Part shown: positions 1-8,109 of the stretch, one piece after another
How the letters are laid out: each line of letters starts with the position of its first letter
Position numbering within the stretch: the stretch's first letter is position 1
Assembly: GCA_049509915.1 (NCBI GenBank)
Contig: JBEKZL010000091.1
Location: 1 to 24,185, forward strand
Reading direction: 5' to 3'
Length of the DNA stretch: 24,185 nucleotides
Source of the DNA: JBEKYD01 sp049509915
GTDB taxonomy: Bacteria > Acidobacteriota > Terriglobia > Bryobacterales > Bryobacteraceae
Translations under genes and position numbers: made by a program
The notes under the pieces: generated by a model
Told to the model about the DNA's origin: nothing
Database searches by the model: none
What the model saw: only the letters and a program-made list of their open reading frames with translations

Positions 1-283
1 CCGCGCGGCGTGAAGCGCAAGACGAGTAACTACCCTCTACGCCCACGCAAGCCGATGCGCACCCATCGCATCGACATATCCAAGCGTATCAGGATTGTTA
101 AGTGAACAGTATTGGGGCTAGCGAGGGTTAGCTCGGGTTTCCGACGAACCTCCAACGCGGCCACACGGCACAGGCACTCCTCGAAGCAGCGGCGGCCGTC
201 AGACGTCGGGAACCTTCGAAGTTTCGAGACGGCACGCAAAAGTGCGTGCGCCACATTCGAGATCGGCCGGTGAGATGTACGTT

Positions 284-1159
284 CTATGGTTTTTCGCGCA
301 CCTGAAAGGAAAAGATATCCGGCCGGTTATAGTGGCCGGCCACATCCAGGTCGAACTTCCCCCGCGGGATGTCGTCGAGGTCGATATCGGCGAAAATGAG
401 GCCCTCACCGGAAAGAGGGCCGGCGACGACCTCTCCCATGGGAGACACCACCAGGCTCCGGCCGTCGATGGTGCCGCCGGCCTCTCGTAGGTCCTCGGGC
501 CAATCCTGTTTGGTCAGGTACTGGCAGGCGCTGAGGATAAAGCAGCGCCCTTCGTAGGCAATGTGCCGCATGCTGGCCCGCCAGATTTCCCGGGCGTCCA
601 CGGTAGGCGCGCACCAGAGTTGTACGCCCTGCTGGTAAAGGTGCTGGCGGTATAGCGGCATATAGTTTTCCCAGCAGATCGCCATGCCGATGCGGCCCAT
701 ACCGGTTTGGGAGACCTCCATGGTCGAGCCGTCTCCCAGCCCCCACAGGAGACGCTCACTACCGGTCGGCATCAACTTTCTATGTCTGGAAACGAGACCG
801 CCATCCGGGGAAAAAAGCAGGCTGGAACAATAGAGCGTGCCGCCAGACCGCTCCACCACGCCGATGACGAGGTGCAAATTGAGCTCGGCGGCCCAGCCGG
901 CCAGCAACTCGGTTTCGACGCCGGGGCAGGCGATCGAAGCCCTCGCGTAGCGCAGGAACAGGTCGCGTCCTTCCGGCGTGCGATTCCCCACGGTAGCCCC
1001 AAAGGTCAGCGACTTCGGATAGCCTCCGAGAAGAGCCTCCGGAAACACGACCAGGCGGGCGCCACCCGAAGACGCAGCGCGGGCGAGACGCTCGACGCGT
1101 AGAAGGGTGGCCGGAGTGTCGAACAGGACAGAGCCGGTTTGGGCGACGGCAACTCTCAT
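284..1159 (-). CDS. Nitrilase / carbon-nitrogen hydrolase family protein
   Basis: This 291-residue protein belongs to the nitrilase superfamily, cytoplasmic enzymes that hydrolyse nitriles or amides through a cysteine thioester. All three catalytic positions are visible: Glu41 in the FPEALLGGYPK stretch, Lys128 in HRKLMPTG, and Cys162 in AICWENYMPLYR. The CWENYMPLYR context and the following APTVDARE...HIAYEGRCFILS region resemble true nitrilases (EC 3.5.5.1) and cyanide-converting enzymes more than amidases or ureidopropionases. The length is slightly short for nitrilases, which usually run to about 310-340 residues, mainly because the C-terminal tail is missing. The ATG at 1157-1159 is preceded on the minus strand by AAGGTGG about 10 bases upstream, a usable ribosome binding site. 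It is divergent from the lipase-like gene at 1400 and has no operon partner in the window. The family is well supported; the substrate is not determinable from sequence. Confidence 0.9.
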   Translation of the reverse strand: MRVAVAQTGSVLFDTPATLLRVERLARAASSGGARLVVFPEALLGGYPKSLTFGATVGNRTPEGRDLFLRYARASIACPGVETELLAGWAAELNLHLVIGVVERSGGTLYCSSLLFSPDGGLVSRHRKLMPTGSERLLWGLGDGSTMEVSQTGMGRIGMAICWENYMPLYRQHLYQQGVQLWCAPTVDAREIWRASMRHIAYEGRCFILSACQYLTKQDWPEDLREAGGTIDGRSLVVSPMGEVVAGPLSGEGLIFADIDLDDIPRGKFDLDVAGHYNRPDIFSFQVREKP

Positions 1160-1384
1160 GGGGACCCATCCACCTTATCACCGCGGCGGCGCGTCACGGC
1201 GCCCGGCCAGCTCCGAATCGGTCCAGTTGAGAATTCTCCGGCTGGGTCGCATCCAGGTGACGATCCCGACCCGCCGGTTCGATGCCCGCCCATCGCCGCT
1301 GCCGCCGGGAGCCGCCGGATGATCGGGACCGTAGCTTGCGACTGAGAGGCGCGACTCCGGAATGCCGTAGCGGCAGGCCCACGG

Positions 1385-1390
1385 TATGAT
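1385..1390 (+). promoter_or_regulatory. Putative -10 box of the lipase-like gene
   Basis: TATGAT lies 9 bases before the ATG at 1400, with GAGGGG between them only 2 bases from the start codon. That G-rich run is too close to act as a normal ribosome binding site. The transcript may therefore start within a few bases of the ATG. No convincing -35 box was seen. Confidence 0.35.
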
Positions 1391-1399
1391 CGAGGGGAT

Positions 1400-3514
1400 A
1401 TGGCTCGCTTTCCGATTCTGGTACTGGCTTGTTTACAGGCCGCGCAAGCGCTGGCAGCGGCGGGCACCACCGTGCTGTTCGATCCGACGACCCCTTCGAC
1501 GGGGCCGTTTCCGACCGACTATCTGACCACCCCCGATCCAATGCAGCACACCGGCGTGCGCCTCAACCTGCCGTTGCCGCCGTGCGCTACCGCCTACACT
1601 TCGTGCCAGGAAACCGGCCTGCTCGAGCAATTGGACGGCTTCAGCGTGCGGGCAAGGCTGAATGTCAGCTTTTCCGGACCTATCAATACGGCGACGGCGG
1701 CGGCGGGAATTTATTTCGTGGCGCTGAACAACCTGTCCGCCGAAGAGCCGGGCATCCACCAGGTCGGGCAGGTAATAACAATCGACCAGGCGGTCTGGGA
1801 TCCGACCACCAACACGCTCTACGCCAAGCCGTATTCGGTGCTCGACCAGCACCGCCGCTACGCCATCGTGGTGACGGACGCGGTTCAGGATACGGCCGGC
1901 AACGCGGTGGTGGCGGCGCCGGCATTCCAGTCTTGCCTGGTGGGAATGACGGCGTATTGCGGCGCGCTGACCGGTAGCCTGACCACGATTGCGCCCACGC
2001 TGGGCACGCAACACCTGGTAGCGGCGGCGGTGTTTACCACCATGAGCGCCACCATATGGCTGGAGCATGCGCGGCAGGTGGTGAACGGGGTCGCACCCCA
2101 GGCCGCGGTGCTGGAGAACGGCGTGTTCCCGGTTCCCAATCTCGCCGAGATCACCCTGAACGAACAGACCGGGACCACCCCGCCGGCGTTCACCAGCCTT
2201 TCGCTGCCGCTGAATAACACGCTGTTGGCGGGACTCGGAACGCTGGCCGTCGGCTATTACCTTTCACCGAACTTCCTGGGGGCCGATGGGTCGATCGCGC
2301 CGGCACCATCGGGGCCGGACCTGAATACACCGGCCGGGAACAACATCGTCTACTTCAACGCGCTGCTGCCCGCGACGCCGAAGCCGGCGGCGGGTTACCC
2401 GGTGGTGATTTTCGGGCACGGGTTCGGAGACAGCCGCTGGGGCGGACCGACGGCGGTGGCGCCCACGCTGGCGAGGGCTGGATTTGCCGTGATCGCCATC
2501 AACGCGGTGGGGCACGGCTTCGGCAACCTCAGCACGGTGACGATGGTGGATAACCAGGGCAACAGCACGACGCTAACCGCCGGTGGGCGCGGCGTGGATT
2601 TGAACGGCGATGGCACCATCGATTCCGAAGAAGGTTGCGTGCTGATTACGCCGATTTCCTACGGGATGCGCGATTGCTTCCGCCAGACGGTGGTGGACCT
2701 GATGCAACTGGTGCGGGTGATTCAGCAGGGCCTGGACGTGGACGGGGACGGAACCGCGGACCTGGACGCCGGGCACATTTACTATGGCGGCCAATCGCTG
2801 GGCTCCATGTACGGCACCATATTTACGGCGCTGGAACCGGCGGTGCGCGCGGCGGCGCTCAATGTCGGCGGCGCCAGCACTGTGGACATTGCGCGCTGGA
2901 GCCCGTCGTATACCGGCTTTATCGATGAGGTGCTGGGTCTGCGCAGCCCGCCGCTGCTGAACGCGGGAACTACGTTCAATCAGGATTATGTGTTGCAGGG
3001 GCAGCCGGTACTGACGGTGACGGTGAACGGCGCAATGGCGATTCAGGACGTGCTGGAAAATATTGAATGGCTGGGGATCGAGGGCGACGAGATCGCGTTT
3101 GCGCCGCACCTGCAGGTTTCCCCGCTGAGCGGGATGACGGCGCGGCCAGTGCTGGTGCAGTTCGCGCGCGGCGACATGACCGTGATCAACCCGGCCAACA
3201 GCGCCTTGATTCGGGCCGGTAACTTGATGGGCAGTACCTGGGAGTATCGCCACGATATCGCCCTCAGCCTGGATCCGACTTTGCCGCAGAACCCGCATCC
3301 GTTCCTGGTGCTGTTTGTGAGTCTGGGCGGGAGCATGATTCAATTGCCGGGGCTCGACGCGCTAGCGATCAGCCTGGACGCACAGGGCCAGATCGCCGGA
3401 TTTCTGGGCGCCGACGGAGCGTCGATTCCGAATCCGAACAACCTGTCCGCGCTGTTGTTCGGAACCAACTTGTTCCAGATGCCGACAACGTTGCCCTGGG
3501 ATTTCGGGTTCTGA
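1400..3514 (+). CDS. Exported alpha/beta-hydrolase, bacterial lipase-like, with EF-hand-type loops
   Basis: This 704-residue protein has an N-terminal signal peptide (about residues 1-20, cleavage near ALAAAG), so it is exported. Residues of about 25-230 resemble the beta-rich N-terminal region of large bacterial virulence-factor-type lipases. From about residue 330 an alpha/beta-hydrolase domain begins: a VVIFGHGFGDSRWGG oxyanion-type loop near 336-349 and a nucleophile elbow GQSLG with Ser466. Between them are two calcium-binding-like loops. One, at 400-411, is a textbook EF-hand loop (Asp400, Asn402, Asp404, Gly405, Asp408, Glu411). The other, at 446-457 (Asp446, Asp448, Asp450, Gly451, Asp454), lacks the acidic residue at position 12 and sits just before the catalytic serine. 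Four N-terminal cysteines (62, 69, 179, 187) could form disulfides. Esterase or lipase activity on an extracellular substrate is likely; substrate and exact family are inferred from motifs. Confidence 0.8.
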   Translation: MARFPILVLACLQAAQALAAAGTTVLFDPTTPSTGPFPTDYLTTPDPMQHTGVRLNLPLPPCATAYTSCQETGLLEQLDGFSVRARLNVSFSGPINTATAAAGIYFVALNNLSAEEPGIHQVGQVITIDQAVWDPTTNTLYAKPYSVLDQHRRYAIVVTDAVQDTAGNAVVAAPAFQSCLVGMTAYCGALTGSLTTIAPTLGTQHLVAAAVFTTMSATIWLEHARQVVNGVAPQAAVLENGVFPVPNLAEITLNEQTGTTPPAFTSLSLPLNNTLLAGLGTLAVGYYLSPNFLGADGSIAPAPSGPDLNTPAGNNIVYFNALLPATPKPAAGYPVVIFGHGFGDSRWGGPTAVAPTLARAGFAVIAINAVGHGFGNLSTVTMVDNQGNSTTLTAGGRGVDLNGDGTIDSEEGCVLITPISYGMRDCFRQTVVDLMQLVRVIQQGLDVDGDGTADLDAGHIYYGGQSLGSMYGTIFTALEPAVRAAALNVGGASTVDIARWSPSYTGFIDEVLGLRSPPLLNAGTTFNQDYVLQGQPVLTVTVNGAMAIQDVLENIEWLGIEGDEIAFAPHLQVSPLSGMTARPVLVQFARGDMTVINPANSALIRAGNLMGSTWEYRHDIALSLDPTLPQNPHPFLVLFVSLGGSMIQLPGLDALAISLDAQGQIAGFLGADGASIPNPNNLSALLFGTNLFQMPTTLPWDFGF

Positions 3515-3552
3515 AGCGGGCGGGGCGATCAATCGGCATGGGGCCGGCAGGC

Positions 3553-3571
3553 GGCCCGGTTCGACCGGGTC
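3553..3571 (+). terminator. Hairpin downstream of the lipase-like gene
   Basis: The core stem is CCCGGT-TCG-ACCGGG (3555-3569), extendable to 8 pairs including one G-U. It lies 39 bases after the stop at 3514 in the gap before a gene transcribed toward it. There is no T-run, so intrinsic termination is uncertain. The TTCGA string made me consider a tRNA T-arm, but the loop geometry is wrong. Confidence 0.35.
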
Positions 3572-3633
3572 CCAGTCGAGCCGGATGGATCCGCAAGGGC
3601 CCAGGTTTGGGTTTTGGACATGGGTGAACTCAC

Positions 3634-4251
3634 CTAGCAAATTCTAACGCCTCGCAATCTGATTAGGCCGTCCCAAGGGCCCGTGAGCGGCGGATACCTC
3701 CTTGGGTCTTCAAGTTCACACTCCTCGAGCAGCCAATGGCCGCGACCAAACTGACACGGTCCGCACGTCGTGACAAGGTTTTCCTTCTCGTTGGTTCCGC
3801 CACGCCGAAACGGGACCACATGATCAACGGAGGCTCTGAGCGCCCCGAACGCGTAATGTTGACGGCCTCTGCCATCCAACCGGGTCGCCGCTGGCAGCAC
3901 CTTTAAGAAGGTTTTTCGCGCCTCATTCACCATGACTCTGCAACCGCAGAAGCGGCAGCGATAGGCGTCGCGCGCAAGTACGTCCCTTGCGACTCCAATC
4001 GCAGGCATTCGCGGGCCTGATCTGGGTGGCAGGCGGGAGTATGAAGGGTTTTTGGTCCGATGATGAATCAGCGGGTCGATCTTGCCGACGATCATGCGGT
4101 AATGCTCGTGTAGACAGCTGAAATCACACTCCCGGAGCAGGTCTGCCGCATCCAGCAGATCGTGTCTAAGTAGGGCGTCAGCAGCCCGAGAAAGCAGGTC
4201 CGCGGCAAGATCGTGCTCAGGTAAAGGAGGACGAAAACAACGTCGAAACAT
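3634..4251 (-). CDS. HNH endonuclease family protein
   Basis: This 205-residue protein has a C-terminal HNH (beta-beta-alpha-metal) nuclease domain, residues about 90-195. Visible key residues are a zinc pair Cys99/Cys102, the catalytic Asp143-His144 in SVDHVVPFRRGG, Asn154 and Asn158, and the second zinc pair Cys163/Cys166 in TTCGPCQFGRG. The ending EDPRRYPPLTGPWDGL matches a subfamily of stand-alone bacterial HNH proteins seen next to mobile and defence genes. The first 90 residues are helical-looking and not recognised. The ATG at 4249-4251 is the first in frame; upstream GGAGGACG lies inside the coding region, so the ribosome binding site is unclear. It follows a broken ATPase gene on the same strand about 105 bases upstream. 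It is probably a metal-dependent DNA nuclease; its role (defence, homing remnant or housekeeping) cannot be told. Confidence 0.8.
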   Translation of the reverse strand: MFRRCFRPPLPEHDLAADLLSRAADALLRHDLLDAADLLRECDFSCLHEHYRMIVGKIDPLIHHRTKNPSYSRLPPRSGPRMPAIGVARDVLARDAYRCRFCGCRVMVNEARKTFLKVLPAATRLDGRGRQHYAFGALRASVDHVVPFRRGGTNEKENLVTTCGPCQFGRGHWLLEECELEDPRRYPPLTGPWDGLIRLRGVRIC

Positions 4252-4355
4252 AGGGGCGGTCTGTGTCTCTTTGGTAACGCTTAAGTAACCCTGATGCTAT
4301 CACCGGGACAAACAGACGTTCACCTTTCCCCTTTCCTCTCTGAAGTCGGGCGTAA

Positions 4356-4826
4356 CTACGCTCCTGGAATTAGCCCGCCCCGCCCGCCCGCGTGCCAGGC
4401 GACGGTGGCCGCCGGCCTATCCGGGAGGTCGGCACGCATCCTTGATCTGGTAGATCTTGCGGTGAACTCGCGTGGACGGGTTCGAGGACCCATACTGGTA
4501 GCGGACGCTCTTAGCAGAAAATCCATTGAAAACGTGCTGGGCGTATCGGACTGGCCCGCGAAAGGCTCAAGCTGGATCGGCTTATCGGGTTCCCAGCTGG
4601 CGTGCGAATCCCTCACAACACCTGCCATGAATCGCATTGCCAGGACGACGTTGGTTTTGCCGGAGGCGTTCGCTCCATAGATGGCGGCGACTGGCAGCAC
4701 GCCCTCGTCAGTGCCGGCCGGACGACGTACCGTCTCATCCCCATCCTTAAATGAGCCGGCGATCATGGAAAGCTCCTGCTCCTCCCGGAATGAGCGAAAG
4801 TTTGAGAACCGAAACCGCAGCAGCAT
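4356..4826 (-). pseudogene. Truncated, frameshifted AAA ATPase (AAA_15/AAA_21, OLD-like)
   Basis: The first about 105 residues are a clear N-terminus of an SMC/OLD-like ATPase of the type often paired with RloB. It starts MLLRFRFSNFRSFREEQELS, has a Walker A motif GANASGKT at residues 51-58, and continues to TFSMDFLL. The family normally goes on with a sequence like GVRYQYGF. Here that continuation (VRYQYG) is present but in another frame. The shift lies near 4510-4515 and fits a one-base deletion. The shifted frame then diverges from the family after YG and stops at 4417-4419. The unshifted frame runs on to 4356 as arginine-rich nonsense. Walker B, the signature motif and all later domains (normally a further 250 residues or more) are absent. 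It is therefore best read as a decayed gene, although a database entry could list it as a short ATP-binding protein. Confidence 0.75.
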
Positions 4827-4843
4827 AATCAGCCTGGCCCTAA

Positions 4844-4849
4844 ATTATA
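4844..4849 (-). promoter_or_regulatory. -10 box of the broken ATPase gene
   Basis: On the minus strand a perfect TATAAT lies 17 bases upstream of the ATG at 4826. This would give a leader of about 10 bases. No good -35 box is visible at 16-18 bases upstream. The match is exact, but the region is relatively A+T-rich, so chance is possible. Confidence 0.4.
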
Positions 4850-4911
4850 GTGGCAAAACCGCACATAACTCGCACGAATCGCAAAAAAAAGACACCATAA
4901 ATCGATTTTTG

Positions 4912-5030
4912 GTGGCGCAGCCAATTCTGGCTGCAGCCGGCTTTCGGCCGGCTCTCGCCCGGCAGGAAGACCCGCCACACCGCGAAAGAGCCGCCTTAAA
5001 GGCGGCTGCGGGCAAAATTGCCCGCCCCAC
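4912..5030. repeat. Cluster of four perfect hairpins, REP-like interspersed element
   Basis: Four back-to-back perfect stem-loops are readable. They are GCAGCCA-attc-TGGCTGC (4917-4934), AGCCGGC-tttcg-GCCGGCT (4935-4953), AGCCGCCTT-a-AAGGCGGCT (4989-5007) and GCGGGCAA-aa-TTGCCCGC (5008-5025). An outer pairing is possible between GTGGCG (4912-4917) and CGCCAC (4973-4978), or between GTGG and the final CCAC (5027-5030). The cluster lies between the ATPase remnant and the kinase operon, outside any gene. It resembles REP/BIME-type dispersed palindromic elements. Similar translated strings recur in acidobacterial proteins in my memory, but copy number could not be tested here. Confidence 0.7.
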
Positions 5031-5118
5031 GACTTATGCAGACTGGCGATAGGAGCGTTTCATGGGGGACGCGACCACTGGCCAATCCGGGCTATATCGA
5101 AGCCTGGGAGCCTGAACC

Positions 5119-5124
5119 TATACT
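5119..5124 (+). promoter_or_regulatory. -10 box of the two-component operon
   Basis: TATACT lies 21 bases before the GTG start at 5146, predicting a leader of about 14 bases. That leader carries GGGAAGG (5137-5143), a plausible ribosome binding site that is rather close to the start codon. No clear -35 hexamer was found. Confidence 0.4.
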
Positions 5125-5145
5125 GGTTACTGGAATGGGAAGGCT

Positions 5146-8109
5146 GTGACCAATCGTGGCTGCGTCTTATCGGCGGTGCTGGCGACAGCGGTGTCGACTG
5201 CCTGGGGGCTCGATCCGCACAAGGGGCTGACGCAGTATTCGCGCACGAGTTGGACGCAGGAGCAGGGGCTGCCGCAGGACACGGTGCGAGCCATCGCGCA
5301 GACCGCCGACGGGTACCTGTGGATCGGCACCGACGACGGCCTGGCGCGGTTCGACGGCTACGAGTTTGCGACTTTTAGCAGCGCCAAGGGCGATTTACCT
5401 TCCAATTCCATCACCGCGCTGGCAGCCGCGCGGGACGGTTCGCTGTGGATCGGCACGCCGGATGGGCTGGTGCTGTACCGCGACAAGCGGTTTCGCACGT
5501 ACACCGCGCGGGACGGATTGGTGGACAATGCCGTCAATGCGCTGATGGTGGATTCCGGCGGCAGGCTTTGGGTGGTGGCGGGCGTGGCGCTGAGCCGGTT
5601 CGAGGACGGGCATTTCACCAACTACGTGCCCGGCGGCCAGTTTCCGGTGACTTCGGTGCGGGCGGTGATGGAAGACCGGGAGCACCGCTTATGGGTAGCC
5701 GGCTTCGGCAGCGTGGGGCGCCTCGAAGGCGGCAGATACGTGGCCGTGATCAGTGCCGCGGAATTGAAGGGCGAGATCGTCTCCGCTATGACCGGAGACG
5801 CGAGCGGGAACCTGTGGCTAGCAGGCTCGATGGGCGTGCTGCTGCGGTCTCCGTCGGGCGATACGCGGCTGTACGACCAGCGGGACGGGCTGCCGGACCT
5901 GCCGGTGCGGGCGCTATGGCTCGACCGCGACGGGAATCTCTGGGCCGGCACCAATGGCGGGCTGGCGCGGTTTCAATCCGGGCGCTTCGCCTCACCGCAC
6001 CCCGAAGCCGGCGCCGGGCGCGATTCGGTGCGCGCGTTATTCGAAGACCGGGAAGGCGATTTGTGGGTGGGCCACGGAAATGGGCTGATTCGCTACCGCG
6101 ACGATCTGTTCAGCTCTTACGGCGCCACCGAGGGGCTGCCCAGCAACAATCCCAACACGGTATTTCAGGACCATGCCGGCCGGATCTGGGTGGGTTTTCA
6201 CGACGCCGGGCTGTGGCTGTTTCAAGGGGCCGAGGGCCGGCCGGATATGGGGCGGGATTCGCGGCTCTATACCACCGCCGACGGCCTGCCGAGTAACGAA
6301 GTCTATTCCATCCGCGAGACGCGTTCGGGGGATTTGCTGGTAGCCATGCGGCGCGGCATGGCGCGGCTGAAGGGCTCGCGGTTTGTGGTTTTCTCGCCGC
6401 CCGATCCGTTGGGACGGAACACGGTGTTCGATGCGCTGGAAGATTCGGCGGGCCGGATCTGGCTGGCGTCGCCGCTGGGGCTGGGAGAATTGCGGGACGG
6501 AAAGCTGATTATGTCGATTGAAGCCGAGCCGCAATTGGCGAGCGCGGTGGTTACCCTTTGCGAAGGCCGGGGCGGCAGCCTGTGGGCGGGCACGTTCGGC
6601 AAAGGGCTGTGGTGGATCAATGGCGCCGGACGGCGGCTTTTCACAGTGTCGGACGGGCTGGCCAGCAACTCGATTCATGCCCTTTACCTGGACCACGACG
6701 GAACCTTGTGGATCGCCACTTTTGGAGGTGGGCTGAGCGCGTTCCGTGACGGGCGATTCTACCGCTTCACGCAGCACGATGGCTTGCTGAGCGATAACCT
6801 GGCGGGCATCGCGGACGATGGCGAATCGTTGTGGCTTGCCACCACGCGCGGCATCAGCCGGGTAGCGAAGCGGCAGCTTTGGGATTTCGCGATGGGCAAG
6901 GGGCCCAGGCTGACACCGCTGAATTACGGAATGGATGACGGTTTGCGTAGCGCCCAATGCGCGCCGGGGTACCCTGTAGGCGATAGCGCGCGGTTGATAC
7001 GGGACGGGCGGTTATGGTTCACCACCAGCCGGGGGCTGGCGGTTTACGATCCGCGTTCCCGCAGGCAGGCGCCGACAGCCCCCGCGGTGCACCTGGTGGA
7101 TGTGACCGCCGGCGGCCAGCCTCTCGATCTGTCGCGCCAGCCGAACCTTCCGCCGTCAAGTTCGCGCCTGCAATTCCGCTACACGGCGATTCATTTGAGC
7201 GCGCCGGAGCGGGTGGAATATTCCTACAAGCTGGAGGGGCTGGAGCCGGAATGGGTGAGCGCGGGGGCACGCCGGCTGATCAACTACAACAGTCTGAATC
7301 ATGGGAGTTACCGGTTTGTGGTGCGGGCGCGGATTCCGGGCGGCCCGGCCAGCGAGCAATCCTTCGCTTTCGTGCTGCTGCCGTATTTCTACGAAACCGC
7401 GTGGTTTCGTTTGCTGATGGTGCTGTTGTTGCTGGCGGCGGCATGGGAAGTCTACCAGATGCGGCTGCGCCAGATCCGCTACCGGTTCGGACTGGTGCTG
7501 GACGAGCGGGCGCGGTTGGCGCGGGAGATTCACGACACGCTGGCGCAGGGTTTCGTGGGGATCTCCTCGCAGCTCGATGCGGTGGCCATGTGCATGCCGG
7601 ACGAAGAGAGCACGGCGCGCAAGCACCTGGACATGGCGCGGCGCATGGCGCGGCACTCGCTGACCGAAGCGCGGCGCTCGGTGATGGACTTGCGGGCTTC
7701 GGTGCTGGAGGGGCAGGATCTGTCGGCGGCGCTGGAATCCGGAGCACGGATGTGGACGGCGGGTTCGCCGGTGAAGGTCAGCGTGGAGGTCTCCGGCCCG
7801 CAGGATCCGCTGCCGCAGGAGATGGAGCAACACTTGCTCCGCATCGCGCAGGAGGCGGTGACAAACGTGTTGAAGCACGCGGCGGCCAGCCGCATCGGAA
7901 TCAAGCTCGATATGGAGGAAAAGAAGCTGCGGCTGCGAATTGTAGACAATGGGGCGGGTTTCGAGGGGCGGGACGTGTTTTCCTCCCACGGCGGCCACTT
8001 TGGCCTGCTGGGGATGCGGGAGCGTGCGCAACGGCTGGGGGGTGAGCTGCACCTGGCCAGCCGGCCGGGATCGGGAACCGAAGTGGAGGTCGAGGTACCG
8101 CTGCCATGA
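5146..8109 (+). CDS. Two-component sensor histidine kinase with Reg_prop beta-propellers and Y_Y_Y domain
   Basis: This 987-residue sensor starts at GTG 5146 after GGGAAGG. It has an N-terminal signal peptide (about residues 4-21). Then come 14 Reg_prop blades (about 30-635), recognisable as repeats of the type LWIGTxxGLxRFxxG, enough for two seven-bladed propellers. A Y_Y_Y immunoglobulin-like domain follows (about 670-735), then one membrane helix (about 754-770). The cytoplasmic part has a HisKA_3 dimerisation domain with the phospho-acceptor His796 in LAREIHDTLAQGF and a HATPase domain with Asn907 (N box) and Asp934 in DNGAGF. The architecture is that of periplasmic-sensing kinases of the NarL/FixJ class; related hybrid kinases sense polysaccharide fragments. 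Unlike Bacteroides hybrids, the receiver is a separate protein. The stop overlaps the next gene by 4 bases (ATGA), indicating translational coupling with its response regulator. Confidence 0.95.
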   Translation: MTNRGCVLSAVLATAVSTAWGLDPHKGLTQYSRTSWTQEQGLPQDTVRAIAQTADGYLWIGTDDGLARFDGYEFATFSSAKGDLPSNSITALAAARDGSLWIGTPDGLVLYRDKRFRTYTARDGLVDNAVNALMVDSGGRLWVVAGVALSRFEDGHFTNYVPGGQFPVTSVRAVMEDREHRLWVAGFGSVGRLEGGRYVAVISAAELKGEIVSAMTGDASGNLWLAGSMGVLLRSPSGDTRLYDQRDGLPDLPVRALWLDRDGNLWAGTNGGLARFQSGRFASPHPEAGAGRDSVRALFEDREGDLWVGHGNGLIRYRDDLFSSYGATEGLPSNNPNTVFQDHAGRIWVGFHDAGLWLFQGAEGRPDMGRDSRLYTTADGLPSNEVYSIRETRSGDLLVAMRRGMARLKGSRFVVFSPPDPLGRNTVFDALEDSAGRIWLASPLGLGELRDGKLIMSIEAEPQLASAVVTLCEGRGGSLWAGTFGKGLWWINGAGRRLFTVSDGLASNSIHALYLDHDGTLWIATFGGGLSAFRDGRFYRFTQHDGLLSDNLAGIADDGESLWLATTRGISRVAKRQLWDFAMGKGPRLTPLNYGMDDGLRSAQCAPGYPVGDSARLIRDGRLWFTTSRGLAVYDPRSRRQAPTAPAVHLVDVTAGGQPLDLSRQPNLPPSSSRLQFRYTAIHLSAPERVEYSYKLEGLEPEWVSAGARRLINYNSLNHGSYRFVVRARIPGGPASEQSFAFVLLPYFYETAWFRLLMVLLLLAAAWEVYQMRLRQIRYRFGLVLDERARLAREIHDTLAQGFVGISSQLDAVAMCMPDEESTARKHLDMARRMARHSLTEARRSVMDLRASVLEGQDLSAALESGARMWTAGSPVKVSVEVSGPQDPLPQEMEQHLLRIAQEAVTNVLKHAAASRIGIKLDMEEKKLRLRIVDNGAGFEGRDVFSSHGGHFGLLGMRERAQRLGGELHLASRPGSGTEVEVEVPLP

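Noticed and set aside
3555..3571. tRNA T-arm-like string with TTCGA after the lipase gene
   Set aside because: The stem pairs symmetrically around a 3-base loop, not a 7-base loop, and no acceptor, D or anticodon arms are present.
3634..4826. Intact Septu (PtuA-PtuB) defence system
   Set aside because: The ATPase is frameshifted and lacks everything after about 115 residues, and the HNH subfamily does not look like PtuB.
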